From Flavobacterium branchiarum (lineage in GTDB: Bacteria > Bacteroidota > Bacteroidia > Flavobacteriales > Flavobacteriaceae), in contig NZ_JAUFQQ010000003.1 in the NCBI RefSeq assembly GCF_030409845.1, positions 2,294,001 to 2,358,000 on the forward strand: a DNA stretch of 64,000 nucleotides, in the 5' to 3' direction. Shown here in pieces: positions 25,088-33,503 of the stretch. Below the pieces are notes generated by a model. It was given only the letters and a program-made list of their open reading frames with translations. It was not told where the DNA came from and ran no database searches. Position 1 is the stretch's first letter; the number at the start of each line of letters is the position of its first letter. A program made the position numbers and the translations under genes.

Positions 25088-25486
25088 TTATTTCCCTTTT
25101 AACAATGTCTCTAAATATTCAACTTTATCTTTTTCGGCTTGAACCAAACGCTCATAAAGTTCAACCACTTTATCTAATGGATTGAAGGTTGGTTGATATT
25201 GAAAAGTTGAATTCAATGATGCATTATCATGATTGTTTACTGTATTACCAATAATATTAAATACAGCTTCTTCTGAAAAATTCTTAATTGCTTCTACGCT
25301 TACTCCTAAGGCTTTTGCTACTTCGATTAGTTTGTCTTCATCAATAGTTGCACTATTTTCCATAATCGAAACCGCTTGCTGATTTATTCCCATAGCCTGC
25401 GCTAATGCTTCTTGTTTCATGTCTTTTAATTCACGAATACGGCTAATTTTTCGCCCTATGTGATTTGGTTTTGTTAGTGTACTCAT
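25088..25486 (-). CDS. XRE-family helix-turn-helix regulator
   Basis: 132 residues. Residues ~10-65 form a helix-turn-helix domain (IRELKDMKQEALAQAMGINQ, then QAVSIMENS), related to phage Cro/CI repressors. The middle is a linker rich in Asn, and residues ~95-132 (DKVVELYERLVQAEKDKVEYLETLLKGK) look like a short coiled coil for dimerisation. It is transcribed divergently from the 118-residue gene at 25676. A 9-base inverted repeat 42 bases upstream of its start is a candidate operator for autoregulation. Confidence 0.9.
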   Translation of the reverse strand: MSTLTKPNHIGRKISRIRELKDMKQEALAQAMGINQQAVSIMENSATIDEDKLIEVAKALGVSVEAIKNFSEEAVFNIIGNTVNNHDNASLNSTFQYQPTFNPLDKVVELYERLVQAEKDKVEYLETLLKGK

Positions 25487-25528
25487 AGTTCAAAGATAAT
25501 AATTACAAATAAAAAATAAGTTAAGTAT

Positions 25529-25550
25529 GATACATAATTAGTTATGTATC
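25529..25550. promoter_or_regulatory. Candidate operator between the XRE gene and its neighbour
   Basis: Perfect inverted repeat GATACATAA-TTAG-TTATGTATC. A second small palindrome, AAGTAATTACTT, lies at 25602-25613 nearer the divergent gene. Confidence 0.5.
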
Positions 25551-25675
25551 CTATATGTACGGTATATGTACTGTACAGATTGTGCTCATATTACATAAAA
25601 TAAGTAATTACTTACTTTGCATACAATGAGCAAAAATACAATTTTTCTGACAAATAACAATTAAAAAGTAAAACT

Positions 25676-26032
25676 ATGAGAACAGAAGAAAAAGAATTAT
25701 TAGACAACCTTTTTGAACATATCGGTAAAATCAGCTATTTCGAGAAACTCAAAAAAGTTAAAGGAAAACAAGATCATTTTACTGTTTCTATAAACACATT
25801 TAATTTTAATGAATTAAACTTAATGGTTTGCGATATATTAAAAGCTTGTGTATTAGCACTAGATAGCGAAAGTCCAAATCTCTCTCGGTTAATTCCTAAT
25901 CGCGAAATAAATGTTTCAGGACTTCTTGAACTGGCGCTTCAGTTAATGCCAAACGAACTCGAATTACTTGATGAACTTCATGAAACACATCTAAAATTAA
26001 AACAGATAAGAAGTGAGGCTGAATTGTCATGA
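25676..26032 (+). CDS. Small cytoplasmic protein divergent from XRE gene
   Basis: 118 residues, mostly helical, no signal peptide, membrane span or known motif. It shares the intergenic region and probably the control of the XRE regulator opposite it. It ends at a terminator of the recurring ACTCCAAA type (26063-26096). Function unknown. Confidence 0.7.
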   Translation: MRTEEKELLDNLFEHIGKISYFEKLKKVKGKQDHFTVSINTFNFNELNLMVCDILKACVLALDSESPNLSRLIPNREINVSGLLELALQLMPNELELLDELHETHLKLKQIRSEAELS

Positions 26033-26062
26033 CAGTTTTTACTCTTAAAATGGTTAAAAAAC

Positions 26063-26096
26063 AAAAACTCCAAAATCAAATGACTTTGGAGTTTTT
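26063..26096. terminator. ACTCCAAA-type terminator, copy 1
   Basis: ACTCCAAA (26067-26074), loop ATCAAATGAC, TTTGGAGT (26085-26092), then TTTT. The same stem and loop recur at 27298, 30594 and 36889. Confidence 0.85.
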
Positions 26097-26331
26097 AAAT
26101 TCTGTGATTCTTAGGAAACTATTTTATAGGATTTAAAAGAAGGCTTCAATTAAAAGGCATGAACAATCATCTCAATTCAGCTTAAAAAAGAAGAATAAAT
26201 TGTAGTAAAAATATTTCCTATATTCGCTCAAAAAAAGCTAATTATTATATAAATTCAGCTAGAAAAAATGTTTTTGTGCTATTTTTGATTGGTATAAAAG
26301 AGTTATCCGCAACCCTAGAAATAAGTATAAA

Positions 26332-27291
26332 ATGAAAAACCGAATTAAAATATCTATTCTAAATTTTCTGGTTATTATTTTTTGTAATCAAATGTTTGCT
26401 CAAACAACTACAACAAAGGAAATCCTTTGGACAACAGATTGGAGTCCAAATGGCAAATACATTGCAATTGGCGGAAATGTAGACATTTTGAAAATTTATG
26501 ATTCAAGCAATCTAAAAGTATTCAAATCTCTTCCTATTCAAAACACAATAACTCGTGTAAAATGGCACCCATCGAAAAATATAATTGCTGTAGCTACTCA
26601 AATGTCAGGTGATAAATCAAGCATTATAGATTTAGACACGAATAAAAAAATTGAATTAAACGGAATTTCACCTGACGGAGCAAGAGGAATCGATTGGAAT
26701 TATACCGGTGAATATTTGGCAGTTACAGACAATGACGGAAAGATATTTATTTTCAATAGTAAAGGAGATTTAATTAGACAAATCAATAACGAAAACACAA
26801 AAACTTTAACCGCTGTTAATTGGCATCCCAAAAAAAACATTTTTATAACCGTTTCGGACAAAATACGTTTATTTGACATTAGCGGTAATCTGTTGAATTC
26901 TATACAAAACAGAGAAGAAGAAGTAATGATATTGAGTGTTGCTTGGCACAATTCGGGTTCTTTCTTTGTAACGGGCGACTATGGAGACGAAAAAACCAAA
27001 TCTTTACTTCAATATTGGGATGAAAACGGAAAATTATTAAAGTCTATTGATATCAGTAAAGGTGAATACAGGAATTTGGCTTGGAACTCAAAAGGAACCC
27101 AGTTAGCATCAGCGAGTGATGCATTGAGAATTTGGGACACTAAAGGCAACCTTGCTTCAGAAGGCAATTCTGAAGATTATTTATGGGGCGTTTCTTGGAA
27201 TAAACAAGGAGACAAAATTATTACTTCGAGCATGGAACAAAGAATTATACTTTGGAATAATAAAGCCAAAAGAATAATCACAATAGAATAA
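26332..27291 (+). CDS. Secreted WD40-repeat protein
   Basis: 319 residues with a signal peptide ending MFAQ (about residue 24). The rest is a beta-propeller: six or seven repeats with recurrent W-x-P/N-x-G/K-x-x-hydrophobic segments, such as TDWSPNGKYIAIGG, VKWHPSKNIIAVAT, IDWNYTGEYLAVTD, VNWHPKKNIFITVS, VAWHNSGSFFVTGD, LAWNSKGTQLASAS and VSWNKQGDKIITSS. Propellers of this type are protein-binding scaffolds. No enzymatic residues are visible. A TATTTTTG -7 box (26280-26287) lies upstream without a clear -33 partner. Confidence 0.88.
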   Translation: MKNRIKISILNFLVIIFCNQMFAQTTTTKEILWTTDWSPNGKYIAIGGNVDILKIYDSSNLKVFKSLPIQNTITRVKWHPSKNIIAVATQMSGDKSSIIDLDTNKKIELNGISPDGARGIDWNYTGEYLAVTDNDGKIFIFNSKGDLIRQINNENTKTLTAVNWHPKKNIFITVSDKIRLFDISGNLLNSIQNREEEVMILSVAWHNSGSFFVTGDYGDEKTKSLLQYWDENGKLLKSIDISKGEYRNLAWNSKGTQLASASDALRIWDTKGNLASEGNSEDYLWGVSWNKQGDKIITSSMEQRIILWNNKAKRIITIE

Positions 27292-27297
27292 AAGAAG

Positions 27298-27330
27298 AAA
27301 ACTCCAAAATCAAATGACTTTGGAGTTTTT
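27298..27330. terminator. ACTCCAAA-type terminator, copy 2
   Basis: ACTCCAAA (27301-27308), loop ATCAAATGAC, TTTGGAGT (27319-27326) and TTTT, 7 bases after the WD40 gene stop. Confidence 0.9.
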
Positions 27331-27374
27331 AATTATAATTAAAACTTTCATTTAGCTTAGAGAAATAAATTTTC

Positions 27375-27839
27375 TTATTCTAATTCAAATAGTACTTCTA
27401 CATCTCCAGCACCAAGCGCATCATTTAAACCAGTTGTGTCATCAATACGTCCAAGATTGGTGTAACTGTAAGATGTTGTGAAAGATTTATAAAAAAGAAC
27501 CAATGTATTATTGCCATACAACATCAGGTCTCCATTTTGAATATTTAATAAATTAGAAGTATTAACAGGTAAATTATCCGAGAGATTAAAATATTTCTCA
27601 TTACCATTTAGCTCTTTCATAATGATTTTCATAGGTAACATTGCTTTAAAAGCAACTCCTGTAGCATTGTCTGAAAGTGTAACACTGAATGTTTTTAAAC
27701 CAATCTTAATTCTTATTTTACTATTCATTACTTCGTTATTTATTGAATTTGTAGTATGCTTCTCTTCTTCTTTACTGCAAGATGCGAAAACTTTCAAAAA
27801 AGAAAACACTATAATAATTATTAAAAAAAAATGTTTCAT
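27375..27839 (-). CDS. Cyclophilin-like fold lipoprotein
   Basis: 154 residues. The signal ends FASCSKEEE, a lipoprotein box (Cys22) followed by Ser-Lys-Glu-Glu-Glu, an acidic run like Bacteroidota surface-export signals. The mature part matches small cyclophilin-like proteins: KIRIKIGLKTFSVTLSDNATGVAFKAMLP, LPVNTSNLLNIQNGDLMLYGNNTLVLFYKSF, and the ending LGAGDVEVLFELE. The catalytic Arg/Phe set of true prolyl isomerases is not evident, so activity is doubtful. It is the last gene of a minus-strand set with a hydrolase and an acetyltransferase (39-base gap). Confidence 0.82.
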   Translation of the reverse strand: MKHFFLIIIIVFSFLKVFASCSKEEEKHTTNSINNEVMNSKIRIKIGLKTFSVTLSDNATGVAFKAMLPMKIIMKELNGNEKYFNLSDNLPVNTSNLLNIQNGDLMLYGNNTLVLFYKSFTTSYSYTNLGRIDDTTGLNDALGAGDVEVLFELE

Positions 27840-27878
27840 TATCTTAACATTTTGAATATTAGAAACTTAAAAACAATA

Positions 27879-28946
27879 CTATCCTTTTAAATATTTTGTA
27901 AAAAAGTCTTGTAGTTTATCAAACGGAATTAAATCTGTTTTATCATAAAGATCTACGTGACCTGTATTCGGAACATAATATAATTCTTTTGGTTCAGCAG
28001 CCCGTTTATAAGCATCTTCACTAAATTCTTTAGAATGCGCTTTATCTCCAGTGATAAAAAGCAACGGACGAGGCGAAATAATCTCTATATCGTTAAATGG
28101 ATAAAAGTTCATAAACTTAACATTACTACTCAATGTTGGATGAGTTGTTGTTTCTGACGATCCGTTTTTAGGGGTATATTCCCCTCTTGCTGTACGATAG
28201 AAATCATAAAACTCACGCTGAATTGGATGTGTGTTTTCATCTAACTTATGTACAGTTCCGCTTGTATATTTTGTTTCCCCTCCAGCAAACTCAACATAAC
28301 GTTGCTCGGCCGCATCGGCAATAATTTTTTTTCTCTCTGCAAGTGTTTGCGAATGATTCAATGCATTACGATTAGCCGATCCCATATCATACATACTCAC
28401 AGTCGCAACAGCTTTTAATCTAGGATCGATCTTAGCTGCACTTATTACAAAACTACCGCTACCACAAACTCCAATTACACCAATATTATTTCTATCAACA
28501 TACTGACGTGTTCCTAAGAAATCTACTGCGGCGCTAAAATCTTCGGCATACATATCAGGAAGAACCGCATTACGATGCTGTCCTTCACTCTCTCCCCAAA
28601 AAGATAAATCGATAGCTAAAGCTACAAATCCTCGTTGTGCCATATTTGAAGCATATACATCTGCACTTTGTTCTTTTACAGCTCCCATTGGATGTCCAAC
28701 AATAATTGCAGGACTTTTTTCATTTTGCTTTATATTTTTTGGAATAAAAAGGTGCCCCGTAATCGCTAATTTATATTGGTTTTTAAAAGTAACCTTGTAA
28801 ATTGTGACATTATCACTTACTTTAAAAGTTGTGAATTTTGTTGCTGTAATCTCTTCCATTTTTGTTTTATCTTTTTTGCTCTTTTGCGCGTAAGTTTCTC
28901 CGAACATTATAAGAGACATAATTATTAAAATTGAAATTCTTCTCAT
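27879..28946 (-). CDS. Secreted alpha/beta hydrolase
   Basis: 355 residues with a signal peptide ending TYAQ (residue 21). The fold is that of alpha/beta hydrolases of the YcjY/dienelactone-hydrolase type: GHLFIPK, IIVGHPMGAVKEQ with the oxyanion HPMG (85-88), then NIGVIGVCGSG, where Cys161 takes the nucleophile position, and a final His in PNTGHVDLYD. A Cys rather than Ser nucleophile is typical of dienelactone-hydrolase relatives. The substrate is unknown. It follows the acetyltransferase gene by 17 bases, so the two are co-transcribed. Confidence 0.88.
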   Translation of the reverse strand: MRRISILIIMSLIMFGETYAQKSKKDKTKMEEITATKFTTFKVSDNVTIYKVTFKNQYKLAITGHLFIPKNIKQNEKSPAIIVGHPMGAVKEQSADVYASNMAQRGFVALAIDLSFWGESEGQHRNAVLPDMYAEDFSAAVDFLGTRQYVDRNNIGVIGVCGSGSFVISAAKIDPRLKAVATVSMYDMGSANRNALNHSQTLAERKKIIADAAEQRYVEFAGGETKYTSGTVHKLDENTHPIQREFYDFYRTARGEYTPKNGSSETTTHPTLSSNVKFMNFYPFNDIEIISPRPLLFITGDKAHSKEFSEDAYKRAAEPKELYYVPNTGHVDLYDKTDLIPFDKLQDFFTKYLKG

Positions 28947-28963
28947 TTTACTTATTAATATTG

Positions 28964-29554
28964 TTAATAATTTTCAGAAATAGATTTAATAATCTTCGCA
29001 GGAATACCTCCTACAATAGTATTATCAGGAACATCTTTAGAAACAACTGAACCTGCAGCAACTATCGAATTTATACCTATTGTTACACCAGGGAGCACCG
29101 TAGCACCTACTCCAATCCAAGCTCCCTTTTTAATTACTATAGGTTGAGAAATTGTTGCCCTCCTTTCGGCTGGGTTAATAGGATGATTGGTTGTTATAAG
29201 ATTTACCTTTGGACCAATAAGAACATCATCTTCAATAGTAATACCGCCCCTATCCATAAAAGTACAGGCGTGATTTACAAATACATTCTTTCCTATGTTA
29301 ATATTTTCTCCAAAATCAGAATAGAAAGGTGGAATTACAAAAAAAGTTTTGTCTACTTCCTTACCAATTAATTCACTAAAAATAGCATTGATTTCTTGTA
29401 TATCATCTGTTACAACAGTATTTAACTTTGCAGTAGTACGAATAGCTTTTTGAATGATCTTAAATAATTTAGGATATTCGGGATCATTTGGGTTAATTAT
29501 TTCGCCAGATTTATCTCTTGTAAAAATTGAATTCGTTTCCATATTTGTTTGCAT
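28964..29554 (-). CDS. Sugar O-acetyltransferase (hexapeptide repeat)
   Basis: 196 residues with the left-handed beta-helix of the maltose/galactoside acetyltransferase group: GKNVFVNHACTFMDRGGITIEDDVLIGPKVNLITTNHP, where the His of NHP is the expected catalytic base, then GAWIGVGATVLPGVTIGINSIVAAGSVVSKDVPDNTIVGGIPAKII split over repeats. It would transfer acetyl from acetyl-CoA to a small sugar or similar alcohol in the cytoplasm. It lies between an AraC gene (72 bases upstream) and the hydrolase on the same strand. Confidence 0.9.
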   Translation of the reverse strand: MQTNMETNSIFTRDKSGEIINPNDPEYPKLFKIIQKAIRTTAKLNTVVTDDIQEINAIFSELIGKEVDKTFFVIPPFYSDFGENINIGKNVFVNHACTFMDRGGITIEDDVLIGPKVNLITTNHPINPAERRATISQPIVIKKGAWIGVGATVLPGVTIGINSIVAAGSVVSKDVPDNTIVGGIPAKIIKSISENY

Positions 29555-29626
29555 ATATTAAGAATACAAAATTATGAGGAAACTAGATTTATCTAATAAT
29601 AGGAATCAAACCTATAATTAAGAATT

Positions 29627-30502
29627 TCAAACCAAAGACAAACGGTAATTTTTAGGATTTGTTCCGGTATTCTTCTTAAAAAAATTATTGAAATAAGATG
29701 GATATTCAAATCCCAAAGCATAACCTATTTCGGCAATATTCCAGTCGGTATGCTGTAAAAGTGCTTTAGCTTCACTAATAATACGCTCAGAGATATGTGT
29801 TGTAGTTGATTTTCCCGTAACAGCCTTTACTACACGATTTAGATAATTAACATGTAACGATAATACATTTGAATAATCTTGAGCAGTTTTTAATTCAAGT
29901 GGTCTTTCGCTGGTTTCAATGGGAAATTGTCTTTCCAATAATTCGAAAAATACTGATGCAATTCGGGATTGCGCATTATTTGTATCAAGATAATTATCTG
30001 AAGGTTGCATTTTTAATGCCTCGTGAATTATTAAATTAATATAGTTACGAATCAAATCATCTTTAAAAGTATAATCTGTTTGTTGCTCTGCTATCATTTT
30101 CTGAAAGAGTGTATTCAAAAAATCCCTTTGCTCTTCGGTTATTTTTAGTATCGGCGTACCTCCAATCTTAAATAAAGATGAATGTTGCAAACTTTCAGAA
30201 CGTTCAGATTTTAAAAATTCCTCAGAAAACAAGCATGTATAACCAATGTAGGTAGCCGAAATTGTTTCCCATGAATATGGAATATGCGGGTTGCCAAAAA
30301 ATAAAACAGTCCCTTCTGCAGTAAAACTTTTATCCGCATAATGAATAATGCTTTGTCCTGTAGTCAAACAAATTTTATAAAAATCTTTACGACTATAATT
30401 ACGAGTTGCATTACCATCACTTTCTATTTGAAACACATTAAAGCCTTTTAATTTTAGTTCAGTATTGAATTCTGAAATTGGGCGTGTGATTTTGTTTTGC
30501 AT
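29627..30502 (-). CDS. AraC-family regulator
   Basis: 291 residues. The N-terminal part is a cupin-like sensor (VLFFGNPHIPYSWE), and residues ~190-290 hold two helix-turn-helix motifs ending IGYALGFEYPSYFNNFFKKNTGTNPKNYR, the signature of AraC proteins. It reads toward the acetyltransferase-hydrolase-cyclophilin set and likely controls it. A TAACTTTG -7 box (complement of 30517-30524) lies just upstream. Confidence 0.92.
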   Translation of the reverse strand: MQNKITRPISEFNTELKLKGFNVFQIESDGNATRNYSRKDFYKICLTTGQSIIHYADKSFTAEGTVLFFGNPHIPYSWETISATYIGYTCLFSEEFLKSERSESLQHSSLFKIGGTPILKITEEQRDFLNTLFQKMIAEQQTDYTFKDDLIRNYINLIIHEALKMQPSDNYLDTNNAQSRIASVFFELLERQFPIETSERPLELKTAQDYSNVLSLHVNYLNRVVKAVTGKSTTTHISERIISEAKALLQHTDWNIAEIGYALGFEYPSYFNNFFKKNTGTNPKNYRLSLV

Positions 30503-30593
30503 TTTACAAAGTTATAAAAAACAAACTTCAGTTCTATAATCTTCCTCTAATGAGATTAATTTGATTATAATTCATTCGATTATTACAAACCAA

Positions 30594-30627
30594 AAAAACT
30601 CCAAAATCAAATGACTTTGGAGTTTTA
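30594..30627. terminator. ACTCCAAA-type terminator, copy 3
   Basis: ACTCCAAA (30598-30605), loop ATCAAATGAC, TTTGGAGT (30616-30623), flanked by A- and T-runs. It closes the oxidoreductase gene on the minus strand. Confidence 0.85.
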
Positions 30628-30666
30628 AACTTAACTAAATTTCTACAATCTAATTATAACTTTTAA

Positions 30667-31659
30667 CTAAACAATATCTACTACAATCTTAGTATTTCCA
30701 GATCCATCGCTTACTGCAATATGTGCTTCTAATGCATTATCTAAAGTAAATTTTCGAGGATCAACAATAGGCTTAAGCTTACCATCTTCGATATACTGAG
30801 TTACTTTTTTAAGAATTTCTCCATGATGTTTTCTTCCTTCCCCAGTCAACATTGGCAGAAGAACAAATATTCCATGTAAGCTATTAGAACGTAGCGAACC
30901 AGTGGCCAAATTATGAGTCCCAAATGCGGCGCAACTACTTATATGTCCATAATGACGAATGGCTTTAAAAGAATCATCTAATATTGCTCCTCCTACGGTA
31001 TCATATATAACATCAAACCCTTTTCCGTTGGTAAATTCAGTAACATAATCCTCAACTTTGGCAGTTGTATAATCGATTCCCTTCGCGCCTAAAGCTTCAA
31101 CTGTTGCGATTTTAGATGGAGATGCAGTTGCAAATACCTCTGCTCCAAATATCTTAGCCAATTGTACTGCCATATGACCAACACCACCTGCACCACCTTG
31201 CACCAATACTTTATCACCTTCTTTTATAGTAAATCGATCAGCCAAACCTTCCCAAGCAGTTAAAACAGTAAGAGGAACAGCGGCGGCTTGTCTCATCGTT
31301 AGATTTTTAGGTTTTATTGCCAATAAATCAGCATCTACAGCAGTATATTCAGCAAGTGTACCTTGTAAACCAAGTACGCCTCCCGCCAATCCATATACCT
31401 CGTCTCCTACTTTAAATTTAGAAACGTTTTCGCCCACTGCTTCAATAATTCCTGCCAAATCAGTTCCCAAAACAGCCGGAAGCACAGGAGTAGCATAAGG
31501 TGCTTTTTCTATTCTGATTTTATTATCTATCGGATTTACTCCGCTTGCTATTATTTTAACCAATACTTCACCTTCTTTTGGAAAAGGCTTATCTATTTGA
31601 CTGTCTGTAAAATCCGAATTATATGATTTTAATACTAACGCTCTCATTTTTGTTGACAT
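30667..31659 (-). CDS. NADP-dependent quinone-type oxidoreductase (zinc-free MDR)
   Basis: 330 residues of the medium-chain dehydrogenase/reductase superfamily. The N-terminal GroES-like domain has GVNPIDNKIR and VLGTDLAGIIEAVGENVSKFKVGDEVYG, and the Rossmann domain starts VLVQGGAGGVGHMAVQLAK (~151-169). The catalytic and structural zinc cysteines are absent, which places it with quinone oxidoreductases. It probably reduces quinones or unsaturated carbonyl compounds with NADPH. The AraC gene 186 bases upstream on the same strand may regulate it. Confidence 0.92.
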   Translation of the reverse strand: MSTKMRALVLKSYNSDFTDSQIDKPFPKEGEVLVKIIASGVNPIDNKIRIEKAPYATPVLPAVLGTDLAGIIEAVGENVSKFKVGDEVYGLAGGVLGLQGTLAEYTAVDADLLAIKPKNLTMRQAAAVPLTVLTAWEGLADRFTIKEGDKVLVQGGAGGVGHMAVQLAKIFGAEVFATASPSKIATVEALGAKGIDYTTAKVEDYVTEFTNGKGFDVIYDTVGGAILDDSFKAIRHYGHISSCAAFGTHNLATGSLRSNSLHGIFVLLPMLTGEGRKHHGEILKKVTQYIEDGKLKPIVDPRKFTLDNALEAHIAVSDGSGNTKIVVDIV

Positions 31660-31845
31660 AATAATTTAATTTTTTATTTGTTATTATCTTCGTAATCAGT
31701 ATATTATTTTGACAGTACAAATATCTGAACAATTATTCAAGTCGAATTTTCTATACAGCTCTTTATTATGTTCTTTTTAGCTCATTATATAAATAAAGCC
31801 ATTGGGTGTAATTATATTAAAACGTGGCTCACCTAAAAGCTAATT

Positions 31846-32709
31846 CTAGCTAATTCTAGCATCAGAAGGTGTTATTCCAAAATGTTCTTTAAAAATTCTA
31901 GAAAAGTGGGCCGTATTTTCAAATCCTAATGCATAACAGGTATCTGAAACTGAGAGTGAAGTGTTTTGCAAAAGCTCCTTCGCTTTTTCTAGCCTTCTTT
32001 TGCGAATCCAATCGGATGGCGGAATATTATAAATTGCTTTAAAGTCTCTTTTAAAGCTTGCAAGACTTCTGCCTGATAAATAAGCTAACTCTGGTAAAGA
32101 AATTGGTGAAGCATAATTGTCTTCCATTATACTAGATAAATCAAATTTCACAGGCTGTTTCATCTGTAATAATTGATGTAGAAGATGTTTGTCGGTACTT
32201 GAAATATCGTATAAAACTTCTAGAATTTTTAATTTTATTAATCCAGCATCTATATTTTCAATTTCATTAAAATACGGCTTTAGAGAAAACAAAAAACCTT
32301 GAATTCTTTCCTTAACAGGCTTTACCATTATTGAAACTTTTTCGGCTGTTTTGCAAGATTTTATCTCAGCCAATTTCATAAAGCTAAGAATACATTCGTC
32401 TTTTAGAAAAATCATTAAACTGTCATAGACATTTCCGTCAAGGACATCTCCCCTTTTATCAAACTCAATCAAACTTGCCTTTGGAAATAAAATCATTTCG
32501 TTTTTCCCAACAGTAAATTTAGAATTACCATATGTTAACGTGTTTTCTCCCTGAAGTACAAAAAGCAATAAGTGATCCTCCAAAAACATAGCGCCCTTAC
32601 TTTGAACAGTATGAACGCAAGATTCTATTACAGAACAACCTCCAACTTCTAATACTCTTTTATTAAAAGGAGGTTTAACTAAATCGGTAGGAACTTTAAT
32701 TGATTTCAT
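31846..32709 (-). CDS. AraC-family regulator
   Basis: 287 residues. An N-terminal ligand-sensing half (VLQGENTLTYGNSKFTVGKNE) precedes an AraC DNA-binding domain, residues ~190-287, with YLSGRSLASFKRDFKAIY and the final CYALGFENTAHFSRIFKEHFGITPSDAR. It lies upstream of the oxidoreductase gene in the same orientation. Targets are unknown. Confidence 0.92.
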   Translation of the reverse strand: MKSIKVPTDLVKPPFNKRVLEVGGCSVIESCVHTVQSKGAMFLEDHLLLFVLQGENTLTYGNSKFTVGKNEMILFPKASLIEFDKRGDVLDGNVYDSLMIFLKDECILSFMKLAEIKSCKTAEKVSIMVKPVKERIQGFLFSLKPYFNEIENIDAGLIKLKILEVLYDISSTDKHLLHQLLQMKQPVKFDLSSIMEDNYASPISLPELAYLSGRSLASFKRDFKAIYNIPPSDWIRKRRLEKAKELLQNTSLSVSDTCYALGFENTAHFSRIFKEHFGITPSDARIS

Positions 32710-32810
32710 AACTGTAAAGATAATTCAATCTTTTTGAAACCGACTTTACTATTTAGCTCAAATCGTTTTACTATTTAGTTCAAAAATTAAATAAACAGTC
32801 ATAAAACAAA

Positions 32811-32842
32811 AAACAGTTGCAAGAACGTTCTTGCAACTGTTT
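32811..32842. terminator. Perfect palindromic terminator
   Basis: A 32-base perfect palindrome (arm AAACAGTTGCAAGAAC) 18 bases after the barrel gene stop; on the minus strand it is followed by TTTTGTTTT. Confidence 0.88.
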
Positions 32843-32860
32843 AATGAAGATTATTAAGTT

Positions 32861-33415
32861 CTAGAAAAAGAAATAACCTACAGATAATTGAAATACTCCG
32901 TTTTTATTTTTACTAGATGAATTGTCTACATTATTAATATTAGTTAATCCTAGATTATATCTTGCACCAAAATTAAGTCCGTTGTCAAGCTTATAACCTA
33001 AGCCAAAATTAACACCAAAATCAAAAGTTTTGAACGAATCTTTTACATTTACACTTTCATTTTTAGCAGAAAATAAAAAACCTAATTGAGGTCCAGCTTC
33101 AACACTCAATCCTTTTGTTAAATAGTATTTTCCCATTAAAGGAATGTTCAGATAACTTAAGGCAATTGTATTATCTCCGAAACTATATCCCTGACCAGAA
33201 TACATTAATTCGGGTTGAAAAGAGAACTTATCCGAAATAGGAATTTCTGACAAAACACCAAGATTAAATGACGTTACTCCGTCAATCCCTTTGGTATCAT
33301 CTCCGCTGATAGATGCAAAGTTTAAACCTCCTTTTGCTCCAAATTTAATTTTTTGAGCATTAACATTTGTAAATCCTAAAACTGCAACAACAGCTAGTAA
33401 TAAAAATTTTTTCAT
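32861..33415 (-). CDS. Outer-membrane beta-barrel protein (PorT-like fold)
   Basis: 184 residues, signal peptide ending VNAQ (residue 20). The mature part is an eight-strand barrel of the porin/OMP_b-brl_2 type: KFGAKGGLNFASISGDD, GVLSEIPISDKFSFQPELMYSGQG, LNIPLMGKYYL, LSVEAGPQLGFLFSAK, and the final FQLSVGYFFF with a terminal Phe, the outer-membrane insertion signature. It lies 88 bases downstream of the membrane AraC gene on the same strand. Confidence 0.9.
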   Translation of the reverse strand: MKKFLLLAVVAVLGFTNVNAQKIKFGAKGGLNFASISGDDTKGIDGVTSFNLGVLSEIPISDKFSFQPELMYSGQGYSFGDNTIALSYLNIPLMGKYYLTKGLSVEAGPQLGFLFSAKNESVNVKDSFKTFDFGVNFGLGYKLDNGLNFGARYNLGLTNINNVDNSSSKNKNGVFQLSVGYFFF

Positions 33416-33503
33416 AAAAAATGATTTGAATTATTTGAATGCAAATTTGATACAAGCGAAAATAGAAAAGGTTTCAAAAGCTTAAAAATGTATAAAATGG
33501 TAC

